Shown: positions 1-8,030 of the stretch, in pieces | How the letters are laid out: each line of letters starts with the position of its first letter | Numbering within the stretch: position 1 is the stretch's first letter | Source of the DNA: Dyadobacter flavalbus | Lineage (GTDB): Bacteria; Bacteroidota; Bacteroidia; Cytophagales; Spirosomataceae | Length of the DNA: 64,000 bases | Direction: 5' to 3' | Assembly (NCBI RefSeq): GCF_006149045.1 | Contig: NZ_VBSN01000049.1 | Span: forward strand, 62,001-126,000 | Program-made: the position numbers and the translations under genes | The notes under the pieces: model-generated | The model's database searches: none | Told to the model about the DNA's origin: nothing | Seen by the model: only the letters and a program-made list of their open reading frames with translations

Positions 1-1
1 G

Positions 2-508
2 CAAAGGTATGATGCTGTCATTATAGGCGTAAAAGCGTATAACATGGTGGAAAGACTCAAAATCATTAACCCGATCTTGCTGAAATACGTTGAAAACGGC
101 GGAAATCTGATCGTTCAGTACAATTCGGATCAGGGTTTGTTGATGAAGAATTTCGGCCCCTACCCTTTTACCGTTTCGAGCAAACGGGTTACCGTGGAAG
201 GTTCGGAAGTGCGGTTCCTGAATAAAGAATCCAAGGCACTGAATTATCCCAACAAAATCACGCAGAAAGACTTTGAAGGCTGGGTTCAGGAACGCAGTCT
301 GTACCAGCCCGAAAACTGGTCGGACCAGTACGAAACAGTCATTTCCTGCAACGATCCGGGCTGTGAAAAGCTGGACGGCGGCATACTCATCGCCAAGTAC
401 GGCAAAGGCAACTACGTATACACGACCATGAGCTGGTTCCGCCAGTTGCCCGCCGGAGTGCCAGGCGCATACCGCGTATTTTCAAACCTGATTTCATTGG
501 GAAGATAG
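2..508 (+). CDS. PIG-L family deacetylase, C-terminal part (5' end outside window)
   Basis: The reading frame is open from base 2 (reads QRYDAVIIGVKAYN before the first internal Met at 44), so this is the 3' end of a longer gene rather than a gene starting at 44. The visible part matches, from memory, the glutamine-amidotransferase-like (ThuA-like) C-terminal domain that follows the LmbE/PIG-L N-acetylglucosaminyl deacetylase domain in long Bacteroidota proteins. Typical pieces are the GVKAYN strand, NGGNLIVQYN, GPYPF, FEGWVQERSLY, LDGGILIAKYGKG and ending on LPAGVPGAYR. The deacetylase domain with its zinc ligands would lie upstream and cannot be checked here. It is likely exported and acts on amino sugars or glycoconjugates. 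The following sulfatase starts 73 bases downstream in the same direction and may be co-transcribed. Confidence 0.75.
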   Translation, partial: QRYDAVIIGVKAYNMVERLKIINPILLKYVENGGNLIVQYNSDQGLLMKNFGPYPFTVSSKRVTVEGSEVRFLNKESKALNYPNKITQKDFEGWVQERSLYQPENWSDQYETVISCNDPGCEKLDGGILIAKYGKGNYVYTTMSWFRQLPAGVPGAYRVFSNLISLGR

Positions 509-547
509 CTGGCTTTTAGCGATTAGCGGTTAGCTGCTAGCGGTCAG
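506..547. repeat. Degenerate TTAGC/GCTAGC-type intergenic repeat
   Basis: Short overlapping copies of the words TAGCTG, TTTTAGC, GATTAGC, GGTTAGC and GCTAGC fill the gap between the deacetylase and the sulfatase. The same word family recurs in several other intergenic gaps of the window (around 34461, 38066, 43448, 51489, 63286 and 63409). Confidence 0.55.
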
Positions 548-581
548 ATCAAAAAATCCTTCAACCAAACCCGTTTTATCC

Positions 582-2126
582 ATGCATTCAAACAACGTCT
601 TTGCCAGACACGCATTCCTTCTGATTTGCCTGTTTCCTTCATTATTACAAGCCCAAAGCGTCCAAAAAGACCGTCCGAATGTTATTTTTATTTATGCGGA
701 TGATCTGGGTTACGGAGATTTGAGTGCATACGGCGCAACCAAAATCAGCACGCCCAACGTAGACCGGCTGGCGCGCGAAGGAATGCTTTTTACCAACGCA
801 CATACGACGTCGGGAACCTGTACACCGTCCCGATATGCGTTGATGACTGGCCAGTATCCGTGGCGGAAACCGGGCACAAACATCCTTCCCGGCGACGCGG
901 CATTAATCGTCCCGACAGAAAATGCGACTTTGCCTTCAGTTTTCCAAAAAGCAGGCTACAAAACAGGCGCAGTCGGCAAATGGCATCTGGGATTGGGTGA
1001 AAACGGCAAGAAGATCAACTGGAACCAGCCCATAGCAAAAGGCCCGGATGCTGTCGGGTTTGATTATTCTTTTATATTTCCGGCTACCGGCGACAGGGTT
1101 CCAACTGTATTTATTGAAAATCAGGAAGTTGTCGGCTTAGAAGCTTCCGATCCGATTGAAGTGAATTACCAGCAGAAAATAGGCACTGAACCCACCGGAA
1201 AGGAAAACCCCGAACTGCTGAAACTGCATGCTTCTCCGGATCACGGCCATAACAACACGATCGTGAACGGCATCGGAAGGATCGGATTTATGACCGGCGG
1301 GAAAAAAGCGCGCTGGACCGATGAAGAAATCGCGCATGTTTTTGCGGATCGTGCAGAAAATTTTATTGAACAACACAGCAAGCAGCCTTTTTTCCTGTAT
1401 TTCTCGCTTAATGACATTCACGTGCCGCGCATGCCGAGTACGCAGTTTAAAGGTAAAAGCGGCCTCGGATTACGCGGCGACGCCATTTTGCAGCTGGACT
1501 GGACTGTCGGCAGAATCCTGAAAAAACTGGAAGCACTGGGCATTGCCAAAAACACGCTGATCCTTTTTTCAAGTGACAACGGGCCTGTTCTGGACGACGG
1601 CTATGACGACGGCGCCGTAACGCAACTGAACGGACATAATCCGCGCGGGCCGCTACGGGGCGGAAAAAGCAGTGCTTTTGAAGCGGGCACAAGGGTTCCT
1701 TTTCTTGTAAGATGGCCGGGCGTTGTCAAGCTGGGTACCAGATCGGACGCGCTGGTTTGCCAGATGGATCTTATTGCGTCGTTTGCTTCCTTTTTCAATC
1801 AGAAACTGTCGCAGGAAGATGCGCCGGACAGCCAGGATTTGTTTGCCGCTTTTACCGGAAAGTCTGCCAATGGCCGTGAAATACTTGTGGAACAAGGCGG
1901 CGGTTTTTCGCTGGTAAAAGGTTCCTGGAAATACATTGAACCATCCGAAGGGCCGAAAGTCCAGAAACTCACCGGAACCGAAACGGGCAGAGATTCGCTG
2001 CCGCAACTGTATGATCTGAAAAACGATATCGGTGAAAAAACTAACCTGGCCAAGACGCATCCCGAAATTGTAAAAGAGCTGGCCGCTGCATTGAAAAAGA
2101 TCAGGGAAGACGGCAGAAGTCGATGA
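582..2126 (+). CDS. Exported type I (S1) sulfatase, arylsulfatase A-like
   Basis: A 514-residue protein with an N-terminal signal peptide (about residues 1-25, ending LLQAQS). The sulfatase signature is clear: metal-binding DD at 40-41 in YADDLGYGDLSAYG, the formylglycine motif CTPSR at Cys80 followed by YALMTGQYPW, the GKWHLG lysine/histidine loop near 135, and the second metal site SSDNGP in the middle of the protein. After conversion of Cys80 to formylglycine it would hydrolyse sulfate esters in the periplasm or outside the cell. It is the only sulfatase left of the main cluster on the forward strand and converges on the thioredoxin-like gene. Substrate cannot be read from sequence. No sulfatase-maturing enzyme is encoded in the window. 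Confidence 0.93.
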   Translation: MHSNNVFARHAFLLICLFPSLLQAQSVQKDRPNVIFIYADDLGYGDLSAYGATKISTPNVDRLAREGMLFTNAHTTSGTCTPSRYALMTGQYPWRKPGTNILPGDAALIVPTENATLPSVFQKAGYKTGAVGKWHLGLGENGKKINWNQPIAKGPDAVGFDYSFIFPATGDRVPTVFIENQEVVGLEASDPIEVNYQQKIGTEPTGKENPELLKLHASPDHGHNNTIVNGIGRIGFMTGGKKARWTDEEIAHVFADRAENFIEQHSKQPFFLYFSLNDIHVPRMPSTQFKGKSGLGLRGDAILQLDWTVGRILKKLEALGIAKNTLILFSSDNGPVLDDGYDDGAVTQLNGHNPRGPLRGGKSSAFEAGTRVPFLVRWPGVVKLGTRSDALVCQMDLIASFASFFNQKLSQEDAPDSQDLFAAFTGKSANGREILVEQGGGFSLVKGSWKYIEPSEGPKVQKLTGTETGRDSLPQLYDLKNDIGEKTNLAKTHPEIVKELAAALKKIREDGRSR

Positions 2127-2131
2127 TTACG

Positions 2132-2168
2132 CAAAAAATTCCCCGATCTGAATTACAGGCCGGGGAAT
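2132..2168 (-). terminator. Terminator for the rhodanese/thioredoxin gene
   Basis: An 8-bp stem (ATTCCCCG at 2138-2145 with CGGGGAAT at 2161-2168). On the reverse strand it is followed by a run of six T, as expected for an intrinsic terminator of the gene ending at 2192. On the forward strand no T tract follows. Confidence 0.65.
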
Positions 2169-2191
2169 GAAAAAGACTGTTTCTGCCTTCA

Positions 2192-2914
2192 TTACAATGC
2201 CTGTTCTTTCAGGATCTTCTCAATTTCTGCTTTGCTGGCACCGCCTTTTTTCTCCCAGATGGCCTGATTGTTCCGGTAAAGGATCAGCGTCGGAAGGCCC
2301 ACTACGCCCAGTTCTTTCACCAGCGATTTGTTCTCGTATGCTTCGATTTTGATGACTTTTACATTTGCCGCCTGTTCCGTTTTAATCGAATCAATCGTTG
2401 GGTCCAGACGCTTGCAGCCCGGGCAGTAACGCGATCCGAAATCGACCAGAACCAGTTTGTCGCTTTTTAAGGTGGCCGTGTATTCATCCAGCGAAAGCCC
2501 TTTTCCTACGGTGGAAATAACCGGCCGGCCCAGACCGATCCATTTGCTGAGGCCGCCGGGAATTTCAGTAACGTCTTTAAAACCTGCTTTTCTCAGATCC
2601 TCAGCCAGTATGCCGCTGCGCCCGTTGCCAATGGAATAGATAAAAACCGGCTTGTCTTTATTCAGTCCGGCACTTTTCTTTTCAAAATCCGCCTGATCGG
2701 CAATGTTGAAACTGACGGCACCTTCAAGATGATTCTGTACATACTCTTCCGGCAGGCGTGCATCCAAAATTTGTGCATCCTTGCCGGCCGCTTTCAGCTT
2801 GGCTTCAAATGCTTCAAAGGACAGCAATTCTCTTTTTGGTGCTTTTTGTGCAAATCCGGTTGTACTCAGAAACAAGGCAAAAAACAGTACGGATAACAAG
2901 GTCAGATTTTTCAT
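2192..2914 (-). CDS. Exported rhodanese-like / thioredoxin-like fusion protein
   Basis: A 240-residue protein with a signal peptide (1-22, ending TTGFAQ). Residues about 30-130 form a rhodanese-like domain (LDARLPEEYVQNHLEGAV, then the active-site loop SIGNGRS). In active rhodaneses the first loop residue is the sulfur-carrying cysteine; here it is Ser94, so sulfurtransferase activity is unlikely. Residues about 140-240 form a thioredoxin fold with a CPGC redox motif at 164-167 (SRYCPGCKRLDP) and the cis-Pro loop VVGLPTLILY. It probably acts as a periplasmic thiol oxidoreductase. It lies between sulfatase genes and ends toward a convergent forward sulfatase; a functional link with sulfatases is only positional. 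Confidence 0.85.
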   Translation of the reverse strand: MKNLTLLSVLFFALFLSTTGFAQKAPKRELLSFEAFEAKLKAAGKDAQILDARLPEEYVQNHLEGAVSFNIADQADFEKKSAGLNKDKPVFIYSIGNGRSGILAEDLRKAGFKDVTEIPGGLSKWIGLGRPVISTVGKGLSLDEYTATLKSDKLVLVDFGSRYCPGCKRLDPTIDSIKTEQAANVKVIKIEAYENKSLVKELGVVGLPTLILYRNNQAIWEKKGGASKAEIEKILKEQAL

Positions 2915-2989
2915 TCGCTATGGATTAAAATGTTGGAAAATTATTTTTGGAACATACCTAAACCAATAAACTCACTGGCATATACGTAA

Positions 2990-4636
2990 TCAAAGACCCA
3001 GCGCCGCCTGCCGGTTGGGACGCTGGACAGGCGCTCCGATCGGAGTTGCAGGTTTGATCTTTTCATAATCCACAACGCCTGTCTTTTCAGCCCAGCGGAA
3101 ATAATCGGCTGACAATTCGTTTACAATATCCGTCCTGCCTGCAGCCAGGTTGCTCGTTTCACCCCTGTCGTTTTCCAGATCGTACAATTCCCACGCATAA
3201 GAAGGATAACTGGACACGATTTTCCATTTTCCTTTTCTCACTGCCCTGTTTCCCGCACGTTCCCAGAATAACGGCTCGGCCCGTTCCACCTGCTCCGTTT
3301 TGCCCGTAAGTACCGGCACAAGGCTTTTTCCCGGAAGCGGGTTCGTGTTCACGCCGGCATTTGTTGCAGGATAGGCAGCTCTCGCCAGCTCATAAAACGT
3401 AGGTGCAAGATCGATCAGATGTCCCGTGCCTTTCACAATGCTGTTTGCTTTGATCTGTTTCGGAAACCATGCGATAAATGGTGCACTGATGCCGCCTTCA
3501 TGCATGTTGTTTTTATAGCTGGAATGCGGCGTATTGGAAACATATGCCCACGGCTGATCCTGATACACATACGAACCGGCTGTTCCGGCAGGACCAGAAT
3601 TGCGCTGCGGCTTGCGTGGCGAAGCACCCGAATAGCCTCCCTGCGCACCATTGTCAGAAATAAAGACGATCAATGTATTCTGGTCTTTTTGCAGGGCTTT
3701 CAGTTTATCACGCAGCTTTCCGATGTTCTGATCCACGCGGTCGACCATAGCAGCATAGATTTCCATTTTGGTTTGCCAAAGCTGTTTTTCGTCATAAGGC
3801 ACATTTTCCCACGGCACAACTTCGGAATCCCTGCCGGCGACCGACTGTTTCGGATCGGCAATGCCGAGTTCGATTTGCCGCCTGATGCGTTCTTTTCGCA
3901 GCGAGTCCCAGCCGATGTTGTAGCGGCCTTTGTATTTGGCAATATCGGCTTCATGCGCCTGCAACGGCCAGTGCGGTGCGTTGAATGCAAGGTACAGAAA
4001 GAAAGGCTTTGAAGTTTTGCTTTGCTCGTCCAGGAAAGTAATGGCATGATCCGCAATTTCGTCCGTCAGGTATTTGTCAGGCGGCAAATGGATGCGTTTG
4101 TTGTTCTCGACAAGTTCAACCGGAGGTGCCTGGCCGTATTTCCCGATATCAAAATAATTGCTGGCTCCGTTGATAAAACCGTAAAACCGGTCAAATCCCC
4201 GCTGGTTTGGCCAGGCCAGACTGTCATTTCCGACGTGCCATTTTCCGCTCAGAAGCGTACTGTAACCCGCATTCCGCAAAACCTCCCCGAAAGTAAGCGA
4301 CTCTTTATTCAGATATCCCTGATATGCAGGCAGGCCGAGGTTTACATTGAAATAACCCACTCCGGCCTTGTGCGGATACTGGCCGGTAATCAGCGAGGCA
4401 CGCGTTGGCGCACAAATGGAATTGTTGTAAAATTCACGGAAACGGATGCCCTCAGCCGCCAGCTGATCCAGATTCGGCGTTTTGATCTCGGAACCGTAAG
4501 CGCCGATATCCGAGTAACCCAGATCGTCCACCATAATCAGGATGATATTCGGCCGGGAATCATTTGCCTGTTTTTTCTGTGCATGAGCCTCAGAAAAACC
4601 CATTAAAGCAAGGAAAGCAGATACATATATTTTCAT
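2990..4636 (-). CDS. Exported type I (S1) sulfatase, arylsulfatase A-like
   Basis: A 548-residue protein with a signal peptide (1-20, ending SEAHAQ). Metal ligands DD at 37-38 (MVDDLGYSDIGAYG), formylglycine motif CAPTR at Cys75 (Thr in place of the usual Ser, a common variant), GKWHVG loop, and the second metal site SDNGAQGG. The C-terminal part has the usual substrate-side elements (ERAGNRAVRKGKWKI, ELYDLENDRGE). It resembles the next reverse-strand sulfatase (5056-6630) in architecture and in many segments, suggesting an old duplication. It is preceded by a 255-base leader and by one copy of the cluster's promoter/inverted-repeat element at 4891-4916, so it is probably its own transcription unit. 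Confidence 0.93.
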   Translation of the reverse strand: MKIYVSAFLALMGFSEAHAQKKQANDSRPNIILIMVDDLGYSDIGAYGSEIKTPNLDQLAAEGIRFREFYNNSICAPTRASLITGQYPHKAGVGYFNVNLGLPAYQGYLNKESLTFGEVLRNAGYSTLLSGKWHVGNDSLAWPNQRGFDRFYGFINGASNYFDIGKYGQAPPVELVENNKRIHLPPDKYLTDEIADHAITFLDEQSKTSKPFFLYLAFNAPHWPLQAHEADIAKYKGRYNIGWDSLRKERIRRQIELGIADPKQSVAGRDSEVVPWENVPYDEKQLWQTKMEIYAAMVDRVDQNIGKLRDKLKALQKDQNTLIVFISDNGAQGGYSGASPRKPQRNSGPAGTAGSYVYQDQPWAYVSNTPHSSYKNNMHEGGISAPFIAWFPKQIKANSIVKGTGHLIDLAPTFYELARAAYPATNAGVNTNPLPGKSLVPVLTGKTEQVERAEPLFWERAGNRAVRKGKWKIVSSYPSYAWELYDLENDRGETSNLAAGRTDIVNELSADYFRWAEKTGVVDYEKIKPATPIGAPVQRPNRQAALGL

Positions 4637-5055
4637 AGGAAGATTAAGAAAGTTAAAGCCGTAAACAGTCCGGAAGACTGCATGTAGAATGCAGCTGAAA
4701 ACAGGAAATATGCTGAACGCGGAGCGGCAAAAAGTGCCTTACCGGATCAACAACAGCTATTTTGAGCGAATGGAATAATTGCAGAAGAAGCCACCATAAA
4801 ATCAGCTGAAGTTATCTTTTCAGAATTGGAATTCATAACCGGAAAAATTTAAAATACCTGAGCATAATCCGCCGGTGGCTGACAGATTACTCTATTAAAT
4901 TGATAGACAAAGTAAAGACATAGTCGTCATATAAAAAAGGGAATACCGATAATTTTTAAGGCTTTGTTTTATGAATACTTTCTCTCCGTTGACGCTGAGG
5001 TTTTCTTACTTGCTGGAACTTCTCTTTTCAGTTAAAAAAAAGTCATGAAAGCGCC
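4637..5055. other. Intergenic region with promoter element and long leader
   Basis: A 419-base gap. The only structure recognised is the promoter/inverted-repeat element at 4891-4916, which reads leftward. The stretch 4637-4890 would be a long untranslated leader of the sulfatase gene; no hairpin with a T tract and no credible small gene were seen in it. Confidence 0.5.
4891..4916 (-). promoter_or_regulatory. Promoter -7 box plus 17-bp inverted repeat, copy 1
   Basis: Read on the reverse strand: TTTACTTTG (4916-4908), which resembles the Bacteroidota -7 element, runs directly into TCTATCAATTTAATAGA (4907-4891). The 17-mer is an inverted repeat with 7 of 8 matching half-site positions. Two sister copies lie at 12686-12711 and 13121-13146. 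The position just after the -7 box fits an operator where a bound repressor would block the start of transcription. The regulator is not identified. Confidence 0.7.
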
Positions 5056-6630
5056 TTACTTGATTGAATCCCAATCCGCCACGCCTACTTTCTGCGCCCA
5101 CATAAGAAATTCCTTTTCCAGTTCTTTTACACGTTCCGGATGCTTTTTTGCAAGGTCCTGCGTTTCGGTCCGGTCGGTTTCAAGGTTGTACAATTCCCAT
5201 GGCTGATGAATTTCCGAAACCAGCTTCCATTTTCCTTTCCGGACGGCGCGACTGCCTTCATGTTCCCAGAATAAAGTTCTTTCAGCGGATTGGCCCGGGT
5301 TCCTGAATGTTTCCAGCAGACTTTTTCCTTCATTCGGAATCAGCGTTTTTCCATGAAAATTCAACGGATAAGTCACTTTTGCAAGGTCCAGGAAAGTAGG
5401 CAGAATATCAATCAAATGGCTCGTCTGATCGCTGTATGTTCCGCCTTTGATCAATTTGGGAAACCATGCGATAAACGGCGAAGCAATTCCGCCTTCATGC
5501 GTGTTCTTTTTGAAAAGGCGAAAGGGCGTGTTGCTTACATTTCCCCATTCCGGATAATAGCTGTCGATGGAAGCAACCGAGCCCGGCGTTCCGTTTTTCT
5601 GCGTCACATAATCCCAATCTTTCACCGTATCCGCACTGCCGCCATTGTCCGAAACAAAAAGGATGAGCGTGTTTTTATCCTTTTTCAATGCTTTCAGTCT
5701 GGCAAGCACTTCGCCGATTCCGCGGTCCATCCGGTCGATCATGGCTGCATATATCGCCATCCGTAAATCCCAGCTTTCCTTTTCGGCAGCTGAAAGTGAT
5801 TCCCATTGGTCTGCCGGTGAATAGGGTTCGGACAGTTTCCAGTCATTTCTGATAACACCGAGCTTTTTCTGTTTTTCAAAACGCTGCTTCCTGATTTCCT
5901 TCCAGCCTTTCAGGTACTTTCCTTTATATCTCGCAATATCCTCGGGCAAAGCCTGGATCGGCCAGTGCGGCGCGGTATAAGCCAGATACAAAAAGAACGG
6001 ATCGGAACTGGTTTTCAGCTCATCGAGCGACTTGATGGCAAAATCCGTGATCGCCTGCGTAAGATAAACCGAAGTATCCTGCCGCTGGATTTCTGTTCCG
6101 TTCAGCATGAAAGTTACCTTCCGGCCGTCATTGTAAATCGGCTCCGAGTTGAAATAACTGCTGCCGTTGTTCTGCATGGTAAAAGATTGGTCAAAACCCC
6201 GGTTATTCGCAAATGCCGACGGCACAAGCCCGACGTGCCATTTCCCCGATACAATCGTCCGGTACCCTTTTGTTTTCAGAAGCTGTGCAATCGTGACGCT
6301 GTTTTCGCTCAGGAAACCCTGATATGCCGGCAGGCCTTTGTCCTGCACCATATCGCCGATCCCGGCCTGATGCGGATACAATCCGGTCAGTAAGGCAGCG
6401 CGTGACGGACAGCATCGGCCGCTGTTATAGAACGACGTCAGCCTCAATCCTTCTTTTGCAAGCCGGTCCAGATTGGGCGTACTGATCTCCGAACCAAAAC
6501 AGCCCAGATCGGAAAAGCCCAGATCATCGGCAAGGATGAGGATGATGTTGGGGCTTTCGTCAGAACTTTGTGCATGAATCTGTCCTGAAAGCAGGAACAG
6601 AAACAATGCGTAAAAAGCAGCTTTTCTCAT
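5056..6630 (-). CDS. Exported type I (S1) sulfatase, arylsulfatase A-like
   Basis: A 524-residue protein with a signal peptide (1-21, LLSGQIHAQ). DD metal ligands at 35-36, formylglycine motif CCPSR at Cys73, GKWHVG loop, and second metal site SDNGGS. Residues near the C terminus (EHEGSRAVRKGKWKL, ELYNLETDRTE) follow the family pattern. The start ATG overlaps the stop of the upstream sulfatase in an ATGA at 6627-6630, so the two are translationally coupled. It is the last gene of the six-gene reverse operon. It is closest within the window to the sulfatase at 2990-4636. Confidence 0.93.
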   Translation of the reverse strand: MRKAAFYALFLFLLSGQIHAQSSDESPNIILILADDLGFSDLGCFGSEISTPNLDRLAKEGLRLTSFYNSGRCCPSRAALLTGLYPHQAGIGDMVQDKGLPAYQGFLSENSVTIAQLLKTKGYRTIVSGKWHVGLVPSAFANNRGFDQSFTMQNNGSSYFNSEPIYNDGRKVTFMLNGTEIQRQDTSVYLTQAITDFAIKSLDELKTSSDPFFLYLAYTAPHWPIQALPEDIARYKGKYLKGWKEIRKQRFEKQKKLGVIRNDWKLSEPYSPADQWESLSAAEKESWDLRMAIYAAMIDRMDRGIGEVLARLKALKKDKNTLILFVSDNGGSADTVKDWDYVTQKNGTPGSVASIDSYYPEWGNVSNTPFRLFKKNTHEGGIASPFIAWFPKLIKGGTYSDQTSHLIDILPTFLDLAKVTYPLNFHGKTLIPNEGKSLLETFRNPGQSAERTLFWEHEGSRAVRKGKWKLVSEIHQPWELYNLETDRTETQDLAKKHPERVKELEKEFLMWAQKVGVADWDSIK

Positions 6631-8018
6631 TGTCCGGCCTTTTTTGCCCTTGCGGCACGTTTTGTAATGTGACTGTTGTCGGCAGGCATGCGCTGCACGA
6701 GTGCAGTCGGTGTTTCGCCTATGTTCTTTTCATACGCTTTCCATGCAGCAAGCAGTTCTTTTATTTTTTCAGGATTGGTTTTTACGAGATTGTTCTTTTC
6801 GCCTGCATCCGTTCTGAGGTTAAAAAGAAGCGTGTCCGTTGCCGGAACCAGTACAACATCGTTTTGCCTGATATCGGCCTGCGGCAAACGCAGCTTCCAG
6901 TCGCCTTTTCGGAATGCTTCGATGATGCCGTTGGAATAATATGCAAACTCCGTTCCTTTCCGCTTTCCCGTCCCGAACAAAACCGGGCTGATATCCTCTC
7001 CGTCCAGCTGTTTCTGTGTTTGTGTTTTCTGGCTGCCCGTCAGGCTGATGATCGTCGGATATAAATCAAGCTGTGTCGCCAGATCGTCGTAAACGCTTCC
7101 CGCTTTGATCTTTCCCGGCCAGTACGCCAAAGTCGGGACGCGCTGCCCGCCTTCGAACGTAGTGCCTTTTCCCTGACGCAACGGACCCGCCGAACCGCCT
7201 TCCACATCAAAGATCAGCCAAGGGCCGTTGTCGCTGGTGAAAATGACCAGCGTATTTTCTTCCAGTCCGTTTGCCTTGATGGATTTTACAATTTCACCCA
7301 CGCTCCAGTCCAGTTCCTCAATGACATCGCCATACAGTCCTCTTTTCGATTTTCCCTCGAATTCCGGTGAAGCGTACAGCGGCACGTGCGGCATATTATG
7401 CGTTACATACAGGAAAAAGGGCTGATTTTTATTCTGTGCAATAAACCGCGTTGCTTCTTTCGTGTACGTTCTGGTTATGTATTTCTGATTGACTTTCATG
7501 CTGTCCACCTCGTTTCCGCGCAGATAAACCACGCCCTGCATATCGTTGCTGTACGGGATTCCGTAATATTCGTCGAAGCCATTTTGTAATGGTAAAAACT
7601 GCCTGTGATGCCCCAGATGCCATTTTCCGAAAATGGCCGTTTTATAGCCATTGCCTTTCAATGCTTCCGCAATCGTTACTTCGTCGGACGGGATTCCGGT
7701 AAAGCTTTCAGGAAAAAACACGTGTTCAATGCCCATTCTTTTGGGGTAACGCCCGGTAATCAGCGCAGCCCGCGTGGGGCTGCATACCGGAGACGCTGAG
7801 TAAAAGGAAGTAAGTTTCAGACCTTTGGCTGCGAGGTTGTCAATATTCGGCGTGCGGATATCCGTTGCGCCGAATGCGCCTATATCGCCGTAGCCAAGGT
7901 CGTCGGCCAGGATTACGACAATATTCGGCTTGCTCTTTTGCTGGCCGGATTGGGCAAAGATTATACCTGCCGTCAGCACCAGCAGGAATGTATTAAAGAT
8001 AGTAAATATTCTTTTCAT
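6627..8018 (-). CDS. Exported type I (S1) sulfatase
   Basis: A 463-residue protein with a signal peptide (1-23, AGIIFAQS). DD metal ligands at 39-40 (LADDLGYGDIGAFG), formylglycine motif CSPTR at Cys79, FGKWHLG loop, and second metal site TSDNGPW. The C-terminal segment reads AFRKGDWKLRLPQ and LFNLRTDAGEKNN as in typical arylsulfatases. It lies 12 bases downstream of the enolase-superfamily gene and overlaps the next sulfatase by four bases, so it is internal to the reverse operon. Desulfation of sugar sulfates outside the cytoplasm is expected; the substrate is unknown. Confidence 0.93.
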   Translation of the reverse strand: MKRIFTIFNTFLLVLTAGIIFAQSGQQKSKPNIVVILADDLGYGDIGAFGATDIRTPNIDNLAAKGLKLTSFYSASPVCSPTRAALITGRYPKRMGIEHVFFPESFTGIPSDEVTIAEALKGNGYKTAIFGKWHLGHHRQFLPLQNGFDEYYGIPYSNDMQGVVYLRGNEVDSMKVNQKYITRTYTKEATRFIAQNKNQPFFLYVTHNMPHVPLYASPEFEGKSKRGLYGDVIEELDWSVGEIVKSIKANGLEENTLVIFTSDNGPWLIFDVEGGSAGPLRQGKGTTFEGGQRVPTLAYWPGKIKAGSVYDDLATQLDLYPTIISLTGSQKTQTQKQLDGEDISPVLFGTGKRKGTEFAYYSNGIIEAFRKGDWKLRLPQADIRQNDVVLVPATDTLLFNLRTDAGEKNNLVKTNPEKIKELLAAWKAYEKNIGETPTALVQRMPADNSHITKRAARAKKAGQ

Positions 8019-8030
8019 GTTTTCAGTTGG

